This document shows, in pieces, positions 1 to 11,215 of a DNA stretch of 42,380 bases. Source of the stretch: Bacteroidales bacterium (GTDB taxonomy: Bacteria > Bacteroidota > Bacteroidia > Bacteroidales > Bacteroidaceae). The DNA lies in the NCBI GenBank assembly GCA_012518235.1, contig JAAYSY010000005.1, forward strand, positions 1 through 42,380. Reading direction: 5' to 3'. The notes beneath the pieces are model-generated. The model was not told the DNA's origin and ran no database searches. It saw only the letters and a list, made by a program, of their open reading frames with translations. The first letter of the stretch is position 1; the number at the start of each line of letters is the position of its first letter. A program made the translations under genes and the position numbers.

Positions 1-444
1 ATTAATTAATGAGGCATTATAATACTTGTTGTCACCAGTTACTTCTTCAGCTAAAAAAACAGGTTTTTCAAAAGATTCAAACTCACTACTAAGTTCAACC
101 TCAGCTATAATTAAACCTTCGTTTGCACCATGAAACTCATCGACCTCGAAAATATGATTTCCAACAGGAATTAAGTATCGATGCTTATTAATGGAGTGTA
201 TTCCACACAATTCAAAAAGTATCAGAGCTTTATCTAAAGGAAGCTCTCGCTCCCACTCATAGCGAGTAGTCCCTGATTTATTTCCAGGCCCCTTAATCGT
301 AATATAACCTCTATCCGTCAATACTCTAATACGCATACTTACCATTCCATTAATAATGTAGCCTTGCTGTATATGAATCACAGAAGTTGCATTTTTCTTA
401 AAATCACCCTGAACTAAAAACTTACGTTCTATTTCTTGTGCCAT
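1..444 (-). CDS. CYTH domain protein (partial, C-terminus beyond window)
   Basis: The reading frame is open from an ATG at 444 to base 1 with no stop (148 codons), so the ORF track misses it. It begins MAQEIERKFLV and continues with IRVLTDRGYITIKGP, RYEWERELP and EVDEFHG. The N-terminal EIERKFLV and the later alternating charged strands are the hallmark of the CYTH (CyaB/thiamine triphosphatase) tunnel fold, which binds inorganic polyphosphate or organic triphosphates with a divalent metal. Bacteroides homologues are about 155 residues as I recall, so probably only a few residues are missing. Substrate cannot be told from sequence; tripolyphosphatase-like activity is a family-level inference. 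It lies just downstream of a terminator hairpin ending the 44-residue membrane protein gene. Confidence 0.85.
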   Translation of the reverse strand, partial: MAQEIERKFLVQGDFKKNATSVIHIQQGYIINGMVSMRIRVLTDRGYITIKGPGNKSGTTRYEWERELPLDKALILFELCGIHSINKHRYLIPVGNHIFEVDEFHGANEGLIIAEVELSSEFESFEKPVFLAEEVTGDNKYYNASLIN

Positions 445-454
445 AAAAGTAATA

Positions 455-484
455 TAAAAAGAAAAGGGAGCTTCTCAACTCCCT
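455..484 (-). terminator. Rho-independent terminator after the 44-aa gene
   Basis: On the minus strand an 8-bp stem AGGGAGTT/AGCTCCCT (one G-U pair) closes a GAGA (GNRA-type) loop and is followed by TTTTCTTTTT. It sits between the stop of the small membrane protein gene and the CYTH start codon, so it would end or attenuate transcription into the CYTH gene. Confidence 0.75.
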
Positions 485-496
485 CTATAATCTTAT

Positions 497-631
497 TTAA
501 GCAAACAGAGCATAACCAACAATCATTATCAACCCTAACGCAGCTAAGGATATAAATATAATTCGTAATACACGTTTAGCTTGTTGCTCTTCTCTTTGTT
601 CTTTTAGTGCTTTTTTACTCCTCTTTGCCAT
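497..631 (-). CDS. 44-aa single-span membrane miniprotein
   Basis: A 44-codon frame from ATG 631 to TAA 497, below the ORF-track cutoff. The product begins MAKRSKKALKEQREEQQAKR and then has one hydrophobic stretch (roughly residues 21-43, VLRIIFISLAALGLIMIVGY) running nearly to the C-terminus. This is the layout of a tail-anchored or N-in single-pass peptide with a strongly basic cytoplasmic helix. A perfect -7 element (TAGCTTTG) lies about 60 bases upstream and a good terminator follows, so it has its own transcription unit. Similar mini-proteins occur in Bacteroides genomes to my recollection. Function is unknown. Confidence 0.7.
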   Translation of the reverse strand: MAKRSKKALKEQREEQQAKRVLRIIFISLAALGLIMIVGYALFA

Positions 632-692
632 ATCTTATAGATTTAATGTATATTCTACCTAAATGTATAAAAAATAGAAATCAGAAACAAAG

Positions 693-700
693 CAAAGCTA
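693..700 (-). promoter_or_regulatory. Putative -7 promoter element for the 44-aa gene
   Basis: TAGCTTTG on the minus strand matches the Bacteroidota -7 consensus TAnnTTTG and lies in the gap after prfB. I see no TTTG at the right distance for the -33 box, so this is a half match. Confidence 0.45.
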
Positions 701-718
701 AAAAGAAAAAGAACAATT

Positions 719-1847
719 CTAGTTTTCGTTTGCAGCTACTTCACCCGCAAACTCCATTAAGTAGGTCTTAATAAAATCATCTATCTCACCATCCATAACA
801 CCAGCAACATTCGAAGTTTGATAATTGGTTCGATGATCTTTTACTCGTCTGTCATCAAATACATAACTTCTAATCTGAGAACCCCACTCAATTTTTTTCT
901 TACCTGACTCGATTCTGCGTTGTTCAGCTAATCTACGCTGTAATTCTTTATCATACAACGTGGATCGAAGTAAACGCAATGCATTTTCACGATTATCTAG
1001 TTGGGAACGGCTCTCCGTATTTTCAATTAAAATTTCCTCTTCCTCTCCCGTGTCAGGGTCTTCATAAATATAGCGCAGACGTACACCTGTTTCCACTTTA
1101 TTTACATTCTGTCCTCCAGCACCACCCGATCGAAATAGGTCCCACGTAATTGCACTTTGATTAATATGTACTTCAATTGTACTGTCAACTAAAGGAGTCA
1201 CAAAGATAGAAGCAAATGAAGTCATTCGCTTACCTTGAGCATTAAATGGAGATACGCGAACTAGTCTATGAACCCCATTTTCACCCTTTAAATAACCGTA
1301 AGCATAATCACCTTCCACTTGAATGGTACAAGTTTTAATACCTGCCTCATCTCCATCTTGAAGATTAGATAACATAACTTTATATCCATTAGCTTCTGCC
1401 CAACGCATATACATACGCATTAACATAGAAGCCCAATCCTGACTTTCTGTGCCTCCAGCACCCGAGTTTATTTTTAAGATGCAACCTAAATGATCGGCTT
1501 CACCTTGCAACATATTCTTTAACTCTAGTTTCTCCAAAGCTTTTAATGCCTTACTATAAGCAGAATCCAACTCATCCTCAGTTATTAAATCTTCTTTTTG
1601 AAAATCATATGCAAGAGCTAACTCATCACTCAATGTTTTCACTTTATCGTATCCTTCAATCCAAGATTTAATTCCTTGAATTTTACGCATTTGAGCTTCA
1701 GCTTCTAGATGATTGTCCCAAAAGTTAGGATCATGAGTTCGTAATTCTTCTTCTTCTAATTCAAGTCTTCGGGCATCGATGTCAAAGATACCCCCTCAGC
1801 GCATCAGTGCGCTCTATAACGTCTTTAAGTTGTTCGTTAGTTATCAT
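719..1847 (-). CDS. prfB: Peptide chain release factor 2, with +1 programmed frameshift
   Basis: RF2 recognises UGA and UAA stop codons and triggers peptide release. The track shows only the second part (from 1690). The true start is ATG 1847: 21 codons (MITNEQLKDV...RGYL), then an in-frame TGA at 1784-1782. A +1 slip at CTT TGA C continues in the track frame from GAC 1783, giving about 375 residues, normal for RF2. The specificity tripeptide SPF (in VRVSPFNAQ) identifies RF2 rather than RF1, and GGAGGQNVNK is the catalytic GGQ loop. Expression is autoregulated: when RF2 is scarce the TGA is read slowly and frameshifting increases. A -7 element lies about 23 bases before the ATG. Confidence 0.95.
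1781..1796 (-). promoter_or_regulatory. prfB +1 programmed frameshift site
   Basis: On the minus strand the sequence reads AGG GGG TAT CTT TGA C. This is the classic prfB arrangement: a Shine-Dalgarno-like AGGGGG, a short spacer, the CTT slippery codon and the in-frame TGA followed by C. The codons before and after join the two halves of a full-length RF2. Confidence 0.95.
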
Positions 1848-1869
1848 TTTATTGTTATTAAATTTTCCA

Positions 1870-1877
1870 CAAAGATA
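1870..1877 (-). promoter_or_regulatory. Putative -7 promoter element for prfB
   Basis: TATCTTTG on the minus strand matches TAnnTTTG and lies 23 bases upstream of the prfB ATG. No convincing -33 TTTG is present. Confidence 0.5.
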
Positions 1878-1930
1878 AATATATTTAGCGACCTATTTTA
1901 TTAGATGACAAAACACTTTCTTTAAAATAC

Positions 1931-1965
1931 AAAAAAAAGGAGATAACTGCGAGTTATCTCCTTTT
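1931..1965 (-). terminator. Terminator of the rpoBC operon
   Basis: A perfect 14-bp inverted repeat, AAAAGGAGATAACT/AGTTATCTCCTTTT, has a 3-base loop and is followed on the minus strand by a T run. It lies about 20 bases after the rpoC stop codon and should insulate prfB from the operon. Confidence 0.9.
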
Positions 1966-1986
1966 CTTATATTCTATTTAGTAGTA

Positions 1987-4900
1987 CTATTCTACTTCTT
2001 TGTAATCAATTACATTCTTTTTATTAGCTAAAATTCTTTCGTATTCTGCTTTAGAACCGACTACAATTTTATCCAACTCTCTTCTTCCTGTACCAGCTGG
2101 AATTAAGTGACCACAGATCACATTCTCTTTCATTCCTTCTAGATAGTCAGTCTTACCTTCAATAGCAGCCTCATTAAGAACTTTTGTTGTCTCCTGGAAC
2201 GATGCCGCAGACATAAAGCTCTTCGTCTGAAGTGCAGCTCTAGTAATACCTTGTAAAATTTGAGTTGATGTAGCAGGTACAGCATCACGAACTTTAACCA
2301 ATTTCAGGTCTTGACGTCTTAATCTACTATTTTCATCACGTAATCTACGAGCAGTTAAAATCTGTCCCACCTTAAATGTTTCAGACTCTCCTGCATCAAT
2401 AACTACTTTCTTACCCCAGATACGATCATTAGCCTCCATAAACTCTAATTTGTCTATGATTTGCTGTTCTAATAAATTAGTATCTCCTGGTTCATCTATT
2501 TGTACCTTACGCATCATCTGCCGTACAATAACTTCAAAGTGTTTATCATTAATCTTCACACCTTGTAGACGATATACGTCTTGAACTTCGTTCACAATAT
2601 AGTCTTGAACAGCAGTAGGACCTTTAATAGCTAATATATCAGCTGGAGTAATAGCTCCATCTGATAAAGGAGTTCCAGCACGAACATAATCGTTCTCCTG
2701 AACTAATATTTGTTTTGAAAGGGGTACTAAATACTTCTTAACTTCACCTGTTCTGGAAGTAATAATAACCTCTCTACGACCCCGTTTAATGCTACCCATT
2801 GAAACCTCACCATCAATTTCTGACACAACTGCAGGATTAGATGGATTGCGAGCTTCAAATAATTCAGTAACACGAGGAAGACCACCAGTAATATCACCAG
2901 CTTTACCTACAGCACGAGGTATCTTTACAAATACTTCACCAGCTTTAATCTTCTCGCCGTCTTCAACAACAACGTGACCTCCTACTGGTAAGTTATAAGT
3001 ACGAATTAATTCGCCATCTTCTGTTTTAATATGTGCAGTAGGTACTTTTGTCTTATCTTTAGTCTCAGTGATTACAATTTCTCGTAATCCTGTTGATTCA
3101 TCTGATTCAACATTATAAGTTACACCTTCAATCACATCCTCAAACACAATAATACCAGTTGCTTCAGTGATAATAACCGCATTAAATGGGTCCCACTTAG
3201 CAATCATTGTATTCTTTTCAACTTCCTCACCTTCAGAAGCATATAAGGTAGAACCATAAGGTATATTATGAGTAGATAGAACAATACCTGTATTAATATC
3301 TACAAAACGAACTTCAGCTAAACGACCTACAACAATTTTGGATGCTTTACCTTCTTCGTCAATGTAGTCTACTGTTCGTAACTCTTCAAATTCTACACGA
3401 GATTTATTTTTTGCAATGATATTAGCATTTGCAGCTATATTTGCTGCTGTACCTCCAGCATGGAAAGTACGAAGAGTCAACTGAGTGCCTGGTTCACCAA
3501 TAGATTGTGCTGCCACAACTCCGACAGCCTCACCTATTTGTACCATACGGTTATTAGCTAAGTTACGGCCATAACATTTAGCACACACACCTTTTTTAGA
3601 CTCACAAGTCAATACAGAACGAACCTCAACACTCTCAATTGGAGAATCTTGAATTTGTTTTGCTATCTCCTCTGTAATCTCTTCACCACTTGGAACTATA
3701 ACATCTCCAGTGGTAGGGTGTATAATATCATGTACAGATACACGACCTAAAATACGTTCATACAAAGTAGCAATAACTTCATCATTGTTCTTCAAATCTG
3801 TACAAACCAATCCGCGTAGTGTACCACAATCTTCTTCAGTTACGATAACATCATGAGATACATCAACAAGTCGACGAGTCAAATATCCAGCATCGGCTGT
3901 CTTCAAAGCAGTATCGGCAAGTCCCTTACGTGCACCATGAGTAGAAATAAAGTACTCAAGTACTGAAAGCCCTTCTTTAAAGTTAGAAATAATAGGGTTC
4001 TCAATAATTTGTCCACCTGTTACTCCTGCCTTTTGAGGTTTGGCCATCAAACCACGCATACCAGACAACTGACGAATTTGCTCTCTTGATCCACGAGCTC
4101 CAGAATCCAACATCATGTAAACAGCATTGAATCCTTGATCATCTGTTGAAATTGTCTTCATTAGCGTATTAGAAAGTTCTGAGTTTACATGTGTCCAAAT
4201 GTCAATAACTTGATTATAACGCTCATTATTAGTAATGAAACCCATGTTGTAGTTGTTCATTACTTGCTCAACTTCCTCATAACCTTTTTGAATTAACTCA
4301 TCTTTTTCCTTAGGAATAATAATATCATCTAAGTTGAAAGACAACCCACCCTTAAAGGCCATTTTGTATCCAAGATCTTTAATGCCATCCAAGAAGTCAG
4401 CAGTACGTACAACACCACATTTCTTAATAACATCTCCGATAATATCTCGAAGTGTTTTCTTTGAAATAACAGTATTAATATAACCTACTTCTTCTGGCAC
4501 TATTTCATTAACAATCACACGACCTACAGAAGTTTCAACCATAGTAGAAACAAGATTACCTTCTTCATCTAAATCTTGTACTACTACCTTAACAGGAGCA
4601 TGAATATCAACTCTTCCTTCATTATATGCAATCGTTGCTTCTTCAGGACCGTAGAAAGTTAAACCTTCGCCTTTGGCACCTTTACGCAACTTGGTGATGT
4701 AATACAAACCTAATACCATATCTTGAGAAGGAACAGTAATAGGAGCACCATTTGCTGGATTTAATATATTGTGAGAGGCAAGCATTAAAATTTGAGCCTC
4801 TAAAACAGCTTCATTGCTTAAAGGTAAATGAACTGCCATTTGGTCACCATCAAAGTCCGCATTAAATGCAGTACAAGCCAATGGGTGTAATTGAATAGCT

Positions 4901-6270
4901 TTACCTTCAATCATTTTGGGTTGGAAAGCCTGAATACCTAAGCGATGCAATGTAGGTGCACGGTTTAGAAGTACAGGATGTCCTTTCATTACATATTCTA
5001 AAATATCCCAAATAATAGGGTCTTTACGATCTATTATCTTCTTTGCTGACTTAACCGTTTTTACTATACCACGCTCAATAAGCTTGCGAATAATAAAAGG
5101 CTTAAATAACTCTGCTGCCATAAGTTTAGGTAAACCACACTCATGCATTTTCAGCTCAGGTCCCACAACAATAACCGAACGAGCAGAATAATCTACACGT
5201 TTACCCAATAAGTTTTGACGGAAACGACCTTGTTTACCTTTCAAACTATCAGATAAAGATTTTAACGGACGATTACCATCAGCTTTTACCGCTGTGGAAC
5301 GACGAGAATTATCGAACAGAGAATCCACTGATTCTTGAAGCATACGCTTCTCATTTCTTAGAATAACCTCTGGAGCTTTAATCTCAATTAATCGTTTTAA
5401 CCGGTTATTACGTATAATAACTCGACGATATAAATCATTTAAATCTGAAGTTGCAAAACGTCCTCCATCTAATGGAACAAGTGGACGTAACTCCGGTGGA
5501 ATAACAGGTACAATCTTCACAATCATCCACTCAGGCTTATTTCTACCACGAGATGAACGGAATGCTTCAACAACTTGAAGACGCTTTAAAGCCTCATTTC
5601 TACGTTGTTTTGAAGTATCATTTGTTGCTTTATCTCTTAAGTCATAAGATAAAGAATCCAAATCCATACGAGATAATAAATCTGAAATAGCTTCAGCTCC
5701 CATCTTTGCAATGAATTTATTAGGATCACTTTCATCCAACAATTCATTTTCTTCTGGAAGCGAATCTAAAATATCAAGATACTCCTCTTCTGTTAACAAG
5801 TCGTATTCTTGTACTCCATCAGCTTCCTTTACTCCCGCTTGAATTACTATATAACGCTCATAATAGATTAAAGAGTCTAGTTTTTTTGTAGGTATGCCTA
5901 ATAGATATCCCATTTTATTAGGTAATGAACGGAAATACCAAACATGAGCTACAGGCACTACTAATTCAATGTGGCCTGTTCGTTCACGGCGTACTTTTTT
6001 TTCTGTTACCTCAACCCCACATCTATCACAAACAATTCCTCTATATCTGATACGCTTGTACTTACCACAGTGACATTCGTAATCCTTTATAGGACCAAAT
6101 ATACGCTCACAGAACAAGCCATCACGTTCTGGTTTGTACGTACGATAGTTAATAGTTTCAGGCTTTAATACTTCACCACTCGATCTCTCAAGAATAAGCT
6201 CTGGAGAAGCCAATCCTATAGTTATTTTCGAGAAATTACTTCTATTTTTTCTTTCTTTTCTAAAAGCCAT
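1987..6270 (-). CDS. rpoC: DNA-directed RNA polymerase subunit beta'
   Basis: Largest catalytic subunit of RNA polymerase, 1427 residues as expected for Bacteroides-type beta'. The N-terminal zinc ribbon is visible as CHCGKYK...CDRC (about residues 66-86). The universal Mg2+ motif [12 protein letters not shown] lies near residue 473, and the second cysteine cluster ([14 protein letters not shown]) near 890. The bridge-helix and trigger-loop region follows ([19 protein letters not shown]). It starts at [13 protein letters not shown], 82 bases after rpoB, and is the last gene of the secE-to-rpoC block, closed by a strong terminator. No unusual insertion or missing key residue was seen. Confidence 0.98.
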   Translation of the reverse strand: MAFRKERKNRSNFSKITIGLASPELILERSSGEVLKPETINYRTYKPERDGLFCERIFGPIKDYECHCGKYKRIRYRGIVCDRCGVEVTEKKVRRERTGHIELVVPVAHVWYFRSLPNKMGYLLGIPTKKLDSLIYYERYIVIQAGVKEADGVQEYDLLTEEEYLDILDSLPEENELLDESDPNKFIAKMGAEAISDLLSRMDLDSLSYDLRDKATNDTSKQRRNEALKRLQVVEAFRSSRGRNKPEWMIVKIVPVIPPELRPLVPLDGGRFATSDLNDLYRRVIIRNNRLKRLIEIKAPEVILRNEKRMLQESVDSLFDNSRRSTAVKADGNRPLKSLSDSLKGKQGRFRQNLLGKRVDYSARSVIVVGPELKMHECGLPKLMAAELFKPFIIRKLIERGIVKTVKSAKKIIDRKDPIIWDILEYVMKGHPVLLNRAPTLHRLGIQAFQPKMIEGKAIQLHPLACTAFNADFDGDQMAVHLPLSNEAVLEAQILMLASHNILNPANGAPITVPSQDMVLGLYYITKLRKGAKGEGLTFYGPEEATIAYNEGRVDIHAPVKVVVQDLDEEGNLVSTMVETSVGRVIVNEIVPEEVGYINTVISKKTLRDIIGDVIKKCGVVRTADFLDGIKDLGYKMAFKGGLSFNLDDIIIPKEKDELIQKGYEEVEQVMNNYNMGFITNNERYNQVIDIWTHVNSELSNTLMKTISTDDQGFNAVYMMLDSGARGSREQIRQLSGMRGLMAKPQKAGVTGGQIIENPIISNFKEGLSVLEYFISTHGARKGLADTALKTADAGYLTRRLVDVSHDVIVTEEDCGTLRGLVCTDLKNNDEVIATLYERILGRVSVHDIIHPTTGDVIVPSGEEITEEIAKQIQDSPIESVEVRSVLTCESKKGVCAKCYGRNLANNRMVQIGEAVGVVAAQSIGEPGTQLTLRTFHAGGTAANIAANANIIAKNKSRVEFEELRTVDYIDEEGKASKIVVGRLAEVRFVDINTGIVLSTHNIPYGSTLYASEGEEVEKNTMIAKWDPFNAVIITEATGIIVFEDVIEGVTYNVESDESTGLREIVITETKDKTKVPTAHIKTEDGELIRTYNLPVGGHVVVEDGEKIKAGEVFVKIPRAVGKAGDITGGLPRVTELFEARNPSNPAVVSEIDGEVSMGSIKRGRREVIITSRTGEVKKYLVPLSKQILVQENDYVRAGTPLSDGAITPADILAIKGPTAVQDYIVNEVQDVYRLQGVKINDKHFEVIVRQMMRKVQIDEPGDTNLLEQQIIDKLEFMEANDRIWGKKVVIDAGESETFKVGQILTARRLRDENSRLRRQDLKLVKVRDAVPATSTQILQGITRAALQTKSFMSAASFQETTKVLNEAAIEGKTDYLEGMKENVICGHLIPAGTGRRELDKIVVGSKAEYERILANKKNVIDYKEVE

Positions 6271-6305
6271 ATGATTAAATTATTGAAAATTAAGAGTCAA
6301 TTAGA

Positions 6306-6336
6306 GGAGAGTTGTACTATAAAAGTACTTCTCTCC
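6306..6336 (-). other. Hairpin in the rpoB-rpoC spacer
   Basis: An imperfect inverted repeat, GGAGAG..GTACT/AGTAC..CTCTCC with a short internal mismatch, lies in the 82-base spacer. It has no T run after it on the minus strand, so it is more likely an RNA processing or stability element than a terminator. Confidence 0.4.
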
Positions 6337-6352
6337 TTTACTTATCCTTATA

Positions 6353-9300
6353 CTACTCCAAGTTAACATTCAAAGCGAGTCCTCTCAACTCGTGAAGTAA
6401 TACATTAAGAGATTCGGGTATACCAGGTTCTGGTAATAATTCACCTTTCACTATAGATTCATAGGCTTTAGAACGACCTATAACATCATCTGATTTTATC
6501 GTTAAGATTTCTCTTAAAATATGAGCCGCACCAAATGCTTCAAGTGCCCATACCTCCATCTCACCAAAACGTTGTCCACCAAATTGTGCTTTACCACCAA
6601 GTGGTTGTTGCGTAATAAGTGAATATGGCCCAATAGAACGAGCATGCATTTTATCTTCAACCATATGACCTAGTTTCAACATGTAAGTAACACCCACAGT
6701 TGCAGCTTGGTCAAAACGCTCACCCGTACCTCCATCATAAAGGTAGGTTTTTCCATAACGCGGAACACCAGCTTTATCTGTCCATTCAGAGATATCATCC
6801 ATAGTTGCTCCATCAAAAATAGGAGTAGCAAACTTCACACCTAATTTCTTTCCTGCATAACCTAAAACAGCTTCAAAAATCTGTCCCAAGTTCATACGAG
6901 AAGGTACACCTAGTGGATTTAATACAATATCCACAGGAGTTCCATCTTCTAAGAAAGGCATATCTTCTTGGCGAACAATTCTAGAAACAATACCTTTATT
7001 TCCATGACGTCCAGCCATTTTATCACCCACTCCAATTTTTCTCTTTTTAGCAATATAGACTTTAGCCATTCGGATAATACCTGCTGGTAATTCATCACCA
7101 ACAGTTACAGAGAACTTCTTACGCTTCATTTCAGCGTCAAGTTCTTTATGCTTCTTAATAAAATTCAGAATTAACTGTCTTATCAACTTATTAGTATAAG
7201 CATCTTCTGTCCAATCATGCAATTGAATAGAAAAGAAATCCATCGCTTTCAAATTAGAAGCAGTATATCTTGCACCTTCAGCTATTAGCTCTTCATCTAA
7301 GTAATTCTTAACTCCTAACGAAGTTTTACCTTCTGTTAACTTGAGAAGTCTCTCAACTAATATTTTTTTGTATTTTGCAACTTCTTCTTCGAATTCTTCA
7401 TCAATTTTTGGCAACAATGCCCTATCTGTACGCTTAGAATCACGTGTTTTTACAATGCGAGAAAATAATTTCTTATCAATTACCACTCCGTTGAGTGAAG
7501 GAGAAGCCTTTAATGAAGCATCTTTAACATCACCCGCTTTATCACCAAATATTGCACGTAACAACTTTTCTTCAGGAGAAGGATCAGACTCGCCTTTAGG
7601 AGTAATTTTACCAATTAATATATCTCCTGGTTTAATACGAGCTCCTACACGAACAATACCATTTTCATCTAAATCTTTTGTTGCCTCTTCACTAACATTT
7701 GGAATATCCGATGTTAACTCTTCCATTCCACGCTTTGTCTCACGTACTTCAAGCGAATACTCTTCTACATGAATAGAAGTTAATACATCCTCTCTGACTA
7801 ATCGTTCACTTAAGACAATAGCATCCTCATAGTTATATCCTTTCCAAGGCATATAAGCAACAACGAGGTTTTTACCTAAAGCTAATTCTCCTTTCTCAGT
7901 AGAATAACCTTCGGTAAGAATTTGTCCCTTAGTAACTCTATCGCCTTTTGAACATATCGGTTTCAAGTCGACAACCATATTTTGGTTTGTCTTCAAATTT
8001 TTAGATAAAACATACTCTTTAACTGAGCTCTCGAAACTTACAAACTCCTCATCCTCAGTTCTATCGTAATTGATTCGAATAACGTTAGCATCAACATATT
8101 CTACAACACCATCACCTTCTGCAGTAATCTGAGTACGAGAATCAGTAACGAGTTGTCCCTCTATTCCTGTACCAACAATTGGAGATTCACTAACCACTAA
8201 AGGAACAGCCTGACGCATCATATTCGATCCCATTAAGGCACGGTTTGCATCATCATTTTCAAGGAAAGGAATTAAAGAAGCAGCAATTGAAGCAATCTGC
8301 TGAGGTGCAACGTCCATCAGGTCAACCTCCGAAGGCTCTACAACTGGATAATCTGCATCTAAACGAGATTTAATTCTATTGCGTAAGAAATTACCCTTTT
8401 CATCAAGAAGAGCATTTCCTTGAGCTATAATCTTTCCTTCTTCCTCTTCAGCTGTCAAATAAAGAACAGCATCATCATCCACATTAACTACAGAATTCTC
8501 TACAGGCCTATAAGGAGTAGAAATAAATCCCATGTGGTTTATTTTGGCATAAACACACAATGAAGATATTAAACCAATATTTGGCCCCTCTGGAGTTTCA
8601 ATAGGACATAATCGTCCATAGTGGGTATAGTGAACGTCACGAACCTCAAATCCAGCTCTTTCTCTAGATAAACCACCTGGCCCAAGAGCTGACATTCTAC
8701 GTTTATGTGTGATTTCAGCTAATGGATTCGTTTGATCCATAAATTGCGAGAGAGCATTTGTACCAAAGAAAGAATTGATTACAGATGAAATTGTTTTTGC
8801 ATTAATCAAATCAACTGGAGTAAACACTTCATTGTCTCTTACATTCATCCGTTCACGGATTGTGCGAGCCATACGTGCTAACCCAATAGAAAACTGATTT
8901 GAAAGTTGCTCACCTACAGTTCTAATTCTACGATTACTTAGGTGGTCAATATCATCTACATCTGTTTTAGAATTTACTAATTCTATTAAATATCTTATGA
9001 TTTCGATTATATCTTCATTAGTTAACACTTTAACTTCTGAATCTATATCTAATTTTAATTTTTTATTAATACGATAGCGACCAACATCACCCAAATCATA
9101 TCTTTTATCAGAAAAGAATAAGTTTTGGATAACTTCTCTTGCACTAGCATCATCAGCAGGATCAGCATTTCTCAATTGACGATAAATGTACAAAATAGCC
9201 TCTTTTTCAGAGTTACTAGGGTCTTTTTGTAAGGTATTATATATTATTGAGTAATCATTTTGATCTTTTGACTCTTTATGAAGGAGAATATGCTGTACCC

Positions 9301-10165
9301 CTGAATCTAAAATCATATCAATATGATCTTCTTCAATAATGGTTTCACGATCTACAACAATCTCATTACGCTCAATTGAAACCACCTCACCAGTATCCTC
9401 ATCAACAAAGTCTTCTACCCATGTCTTCAATACACGAGCCGCCAATTTTCGACCAACGGCTTTGCGTAAATTAGTTTTATTAGCTCTAACCTCTTCGGCC
9501 AAATTGAAAATCTCTAAAATATCCTTATCATTTTCAAAGCCGATAGCACGCAATAAAGTAGTAACCGGAAGTTTTTTCCTCCGATCAATATAAGCATACA
9601 TTACATTATGTATGTCTGTTGCAAACTCAATCCATGATCCTTTAAAAGGAATAACCCTTGCAGAATAAAGTTTTGTACCATTAGCATGGACACTTTGTGC
9701 AAAAAACACACCAGGAGAACGATGTAGTTGAGAAACAACAACACGCTCAGCCCCGTTAATCACAAAAGTTCCTTTTTCCGTCATATAGGGAATAGGCCCT
9801 AAGAACACATCTTGTATTACAGTATCAAAATCCTCATGCTCAGGATCAGTACAATAAAGTTTTAGCTTAGCTTTTAGAGGTACACTATAAGTAAGCCCAC
9901 GCTCTATACATTCACTTATAGTATAGCGAGGGGGATCAACATAGTAATCTAAAAATTCAAGCACAAAATTATTACGAGTGTCTGTAATAGGAAAGTTCTC
10001 AGCGAAAACTTTATACAATCCCTCTTTTTTCCTTTTCTCGGGAGGAGTATCTAATTGAATAAAATCTTGATAAGACTTCAATTGTACCTCTAAAAAATCC
10101 GGGTAAGGAAAAGGATTCTTTATCGTTGCAAAATTAATTCTATTATTTACAGTTTTTGAAGACAT
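6353..10165 (-). CDS. rpoB: DNA-directed RNA polymerase subunit beta
   Basis: Second catalytic subunit of RNA polymerase. The track starts at 10249, but its first 28 residues ([11 protein letters not shown]...) are translated from the rplL-rpoB hairpin and look non-coding. The conserved Bacteroides-type start is [17 protein letters not shown] at ATG 10165, giving 1270 residues. The rifampicin-binding region is clear near residue 475 ([20 protein letters not shown], then [13 protein letters not shown]). Further conserved stretches are [39 protein letters not shown] and the C-terminal [20 protein letters not shown]. The rifampicin-region residues read as wild type. It is cotranscribed with rplJL upstream and rpoC downstream. 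Confidence 0.97.
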   Translation of the reverse strand: MSSKTVNNRINFATIKNPFPYPDFLEVQLKSYQDFIQLDTPPEKRKKEGLYKVFAENFPITDTRNNFVLEFLDYYVDPPRYTISECIERGLTYSVPLKAKLKLYCTDPEHEDFDTVIQDVFLGPIPYMTEKGTFVINGAERVVVSQLHRSPGVFFAQSVHANGTKLYSARVIPFKGSWIEFATDIHNVMYAYIDRRKKLPVTTLLRAIGFENDKDILEIFNLAEEVRANKTNLRKAVGRKLAARVLKTWVEDFVDEDTGEVVSIERNEIVVDRETIIEEDHIDMILDSGVQHILLHKESKDQNDYSIIYNTLQKDPSNSEKEAILYIYRQLRNADPADDASAREVIQNLFFSDKRYDLGDVGRYRINKKLKLDIDSEVKVLTNEDIIEIIRYLIELVNSKTDVDDIDHLSNRRIRTVGEQLSNQFSIGLARMARTIRERMNVRDNEVFTPVDLINAKTISSVINSFFGTNALSQFMDQTNPLAEITHKRRMSALGPGGLSRERAGFEVRDVHYTHYGRLCPIETPEGPNIGLISSLCVYAKINHMGFISTPYRPVENSVVNVDDDAVLYLTAEEEEGKIIAQGNALLDEKGNFLRNRIKSRLDADYPVVEPSEVDLMDVAPQQIASIAASLIPFLENDDANRALMGSNMMRQAVPLVVSESPIVGTGIEGQLVTDSRTQITAEGDGVVEYVDANVIRINYDRTEDEEFVSFESSVKEYVLSKNLKTNQNMVVDLKPICSKGDRVTKGQILTEGYSTEKGELALGKNLVVAYMPWKGYNYEDAIVLSERLVREDVLTSIHVEEYSLEVRETKRGMEELTSDIPNVSEEATKDLDENGIVRVGARIKPGDILIGKITPKGESDPSPEEKLLRAIFGDKAGDVKDASLKASPSLNGVVIDKKLFSRIVKTRDSKRTDRALLPKIDEEFEEEVAKYKKILVERLLKLTEGKTSLGVKNYLDEELIAEGARYTASNLKAMDFFSIQLHDWTEDAYTNKLIRQLILNFIKKHKELDAEMKRKKFSVTVGDELPAGIIRMAKVYIAKKRKIGVGDKMAGRHGNKGIVSRIVRQEDMPFLEDGTPVDIVLNPLGVPSRMNLGQIFEAVLGYAGKKLGVKFATPIFDGATMDDISEWTDKAGVPRYGKTYLYDGGTGERFDQAATVGVTYMLKLGHMVEDKMHARSIGPYSLITQQPLGGKAQFGGQRFGEMEVWALEAFGAAHILREILTIKSDDVIGRSKAYESIVKGELLPEPGIPESLNVLLHELRGLALNVNLE

Positions 10166-10205
10166 CTCTTGTTGAATTTGAAGAAAAATTTTTAAATATA
10201 AACAC

Positions 10206-10242
10206 AAAAAGGCTAAGAATCCTTTTGAAAGGATTCCTAACC
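10206..10242 (-). terminator. Attenuator-like terminator between rplL and rpoB
   Basis: On the minus strand GGTTAGGAATCCTTT pairs with AAAGGATTCTTAGCC (one G-U pair, 2-4 base loop), followed at once by TTTTT. It has the form of an intrinsic terminator but lies inside an operon whose next genes are essential. It therefore probably acts as a partial terminator that keeps ribosomal protein output above RNA polymerase output, as the rplL-rpoB attenuator does in E. coli. Confidence 0.75.
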
Positions 10243-10270
10243 AAACCACCTGATAACCAGGTTTTTATTA

Positions 10271-10645
10271 TTATTTAAATTCAACTTCTGCTCCAGCTTC
10301 TTCTAGTTCTTTTTTCAATGCTTCAGCTTCGTCTTTTCCAAGACCTTCTTTAAGCACACTAGGAGCAGCGTCTACTAAGTCCTTAGCATCTTTTAGTCCA
10401 ATGCCACAAGCTTCTCTAACAGCTTTTACAACTTTTAATTTAGCTGCACCAGCTGATTTTAATACAACATCAAAAGATGTTTTTTCTTCAGCAGCTGCAC
10501 CAGCTCCCTCGCCTCCAGCAGCAACAGCAACAGCTGCAGCAGCAGGTTCGATTCCATATTCTTCCTTAAGGATAGTTGAAAGCTCATTAACTTCTTTTAC
10601 TGTCAAGTTAACTAATTGTTCTGCAAAATCTTTCAAATCTGCCAT
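10271..10645 (-). CDS. rplL: 50S ribosomal protein bL12 (L7/L12)
   Basis: Stalk protein that recruits translational GTPases; 124 residues, normal length. The N-terminal dimerisation domain ([22 protein letters not shown]) is followed by an Ala/Gly-rich hinge ([11 protein letters not shown]). The C-terminal factor-binding domain follows ([20 protein letters not shown], then [15 protein letters not shown]). It lies 44 bases after rplJ, whose L10 product anchors L12 dimers on the ribosome, and is followed by the attenuator hairpin before rpoB. Confidence 0.97.
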   Translation of the reverse strand: MADLKDFAEQLVNLTVKEVNELSTILKEEYGIEPAAAAVAVAAGGEGAGAAAEEKTSFDVVLKSAGAAKLKVVKAVREACGIGLKDAKDLVDAAPSVLKEGLGKDEAEALKKELEEAGAEVEFK

Positions 10646-10689
10646 TTTTATATAATTTAAATTGTTTGTTTACTATTGTTTATGATATT

Positions 10690-11205
10690 TTATTCGCGCT
10701 CACTAAGAGTTTTCAACACTCCGTGAATGGTGTTACCACCAGATTGTAGAGCAGAGATAACGTTCTTCGCTGGTGACTGCAATAATGCAATAATATCAGC
10801 AATAACTTCTTCTTTACTCTTAATACTAACTAGAGCTTCTAAATGCTCTGCACCGATATAGAATCCCTCTTCAGCATAAGCTGCTTTTAGTGCAGGAATT
10901 CCTTTCTTAGCACTTTTCTTAATTAACTTAGCTGGTGCATTAGCAGTCTCAGAGAACATCACCGCAGTAGTACCTTTCAAGCAACCATAAAACGGAGAGA
11001 AATCAAACTCTGCGCTTTCGAATGCTTTCTGTAACAGTGAATTCTTTACAACTCTTAATGTTACACCTGCTTCAAAACAAGCACGACGTAATTCACTAGT
11101 TGCAACAGAATCCATCGCTGTAGTATCTACTAAATACATGTGAGGAAACTCTTGAACAGCAGCACTAAGCTCTTTAATTATAATCGCTTTATCTTCCTTT
11201 CTCAT
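10690..11205 (-). CDS. rplJ: 50S ribosomal protein uL10
   Basis: L10 forms the base of the ribosomal stalk, binding 23S rRNA with its N-terminal domain and L12 dimers with its C-terminal helix. The 171-residue protein begins MRKEDKAIIIKELSAAVQEF and has the typical LRVVKNSLLQKAFE segment. It starts 10 bases after rplA, leaving no room for a separate leader. Translational autoregulation by an L10-L12 leader, as in E. coli, is therefore not evident here. Confidence 0.96.
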   Translation of the reverse strand: MRKEDKAIIIKELSAAVQEFPHMYLVDTTAMDSVATSELRRACFEAGVTLRVVKNSLLQKAFESAEFDFSPFYGCLKGTTAVMFSETANAPAKLIKKSAKKGIPALKAAYAEEGFYIGAEHLEALVSIKSKEEVIADIIALLQSPAKNVISALQSGGNTIHGVLKTLSERE

Positions 11206-11215
11206 TGTACTCTTT

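Noticed and set aside
7341-7772. 143-aa plus-strand ORF opposite rpoB
   Set aside because: Ser/Thr-rich antisense shadow of a highly conserved gene; no independent signals.
10166-10249. 28-residue N-terminal extension of RpoB in the ORF track
   Set aside because: It is translated from the rplL-rpoB hairpin and is unlike RpoB N-termini; [12 protein letters not shown] at 10165 matches the family start.
10401-10655. 84-aa plus-strand ORF opposite rplL
   Set aside because: Antisense shadow of the Ala-rich L12 coding sequence, with low-complexity composition.
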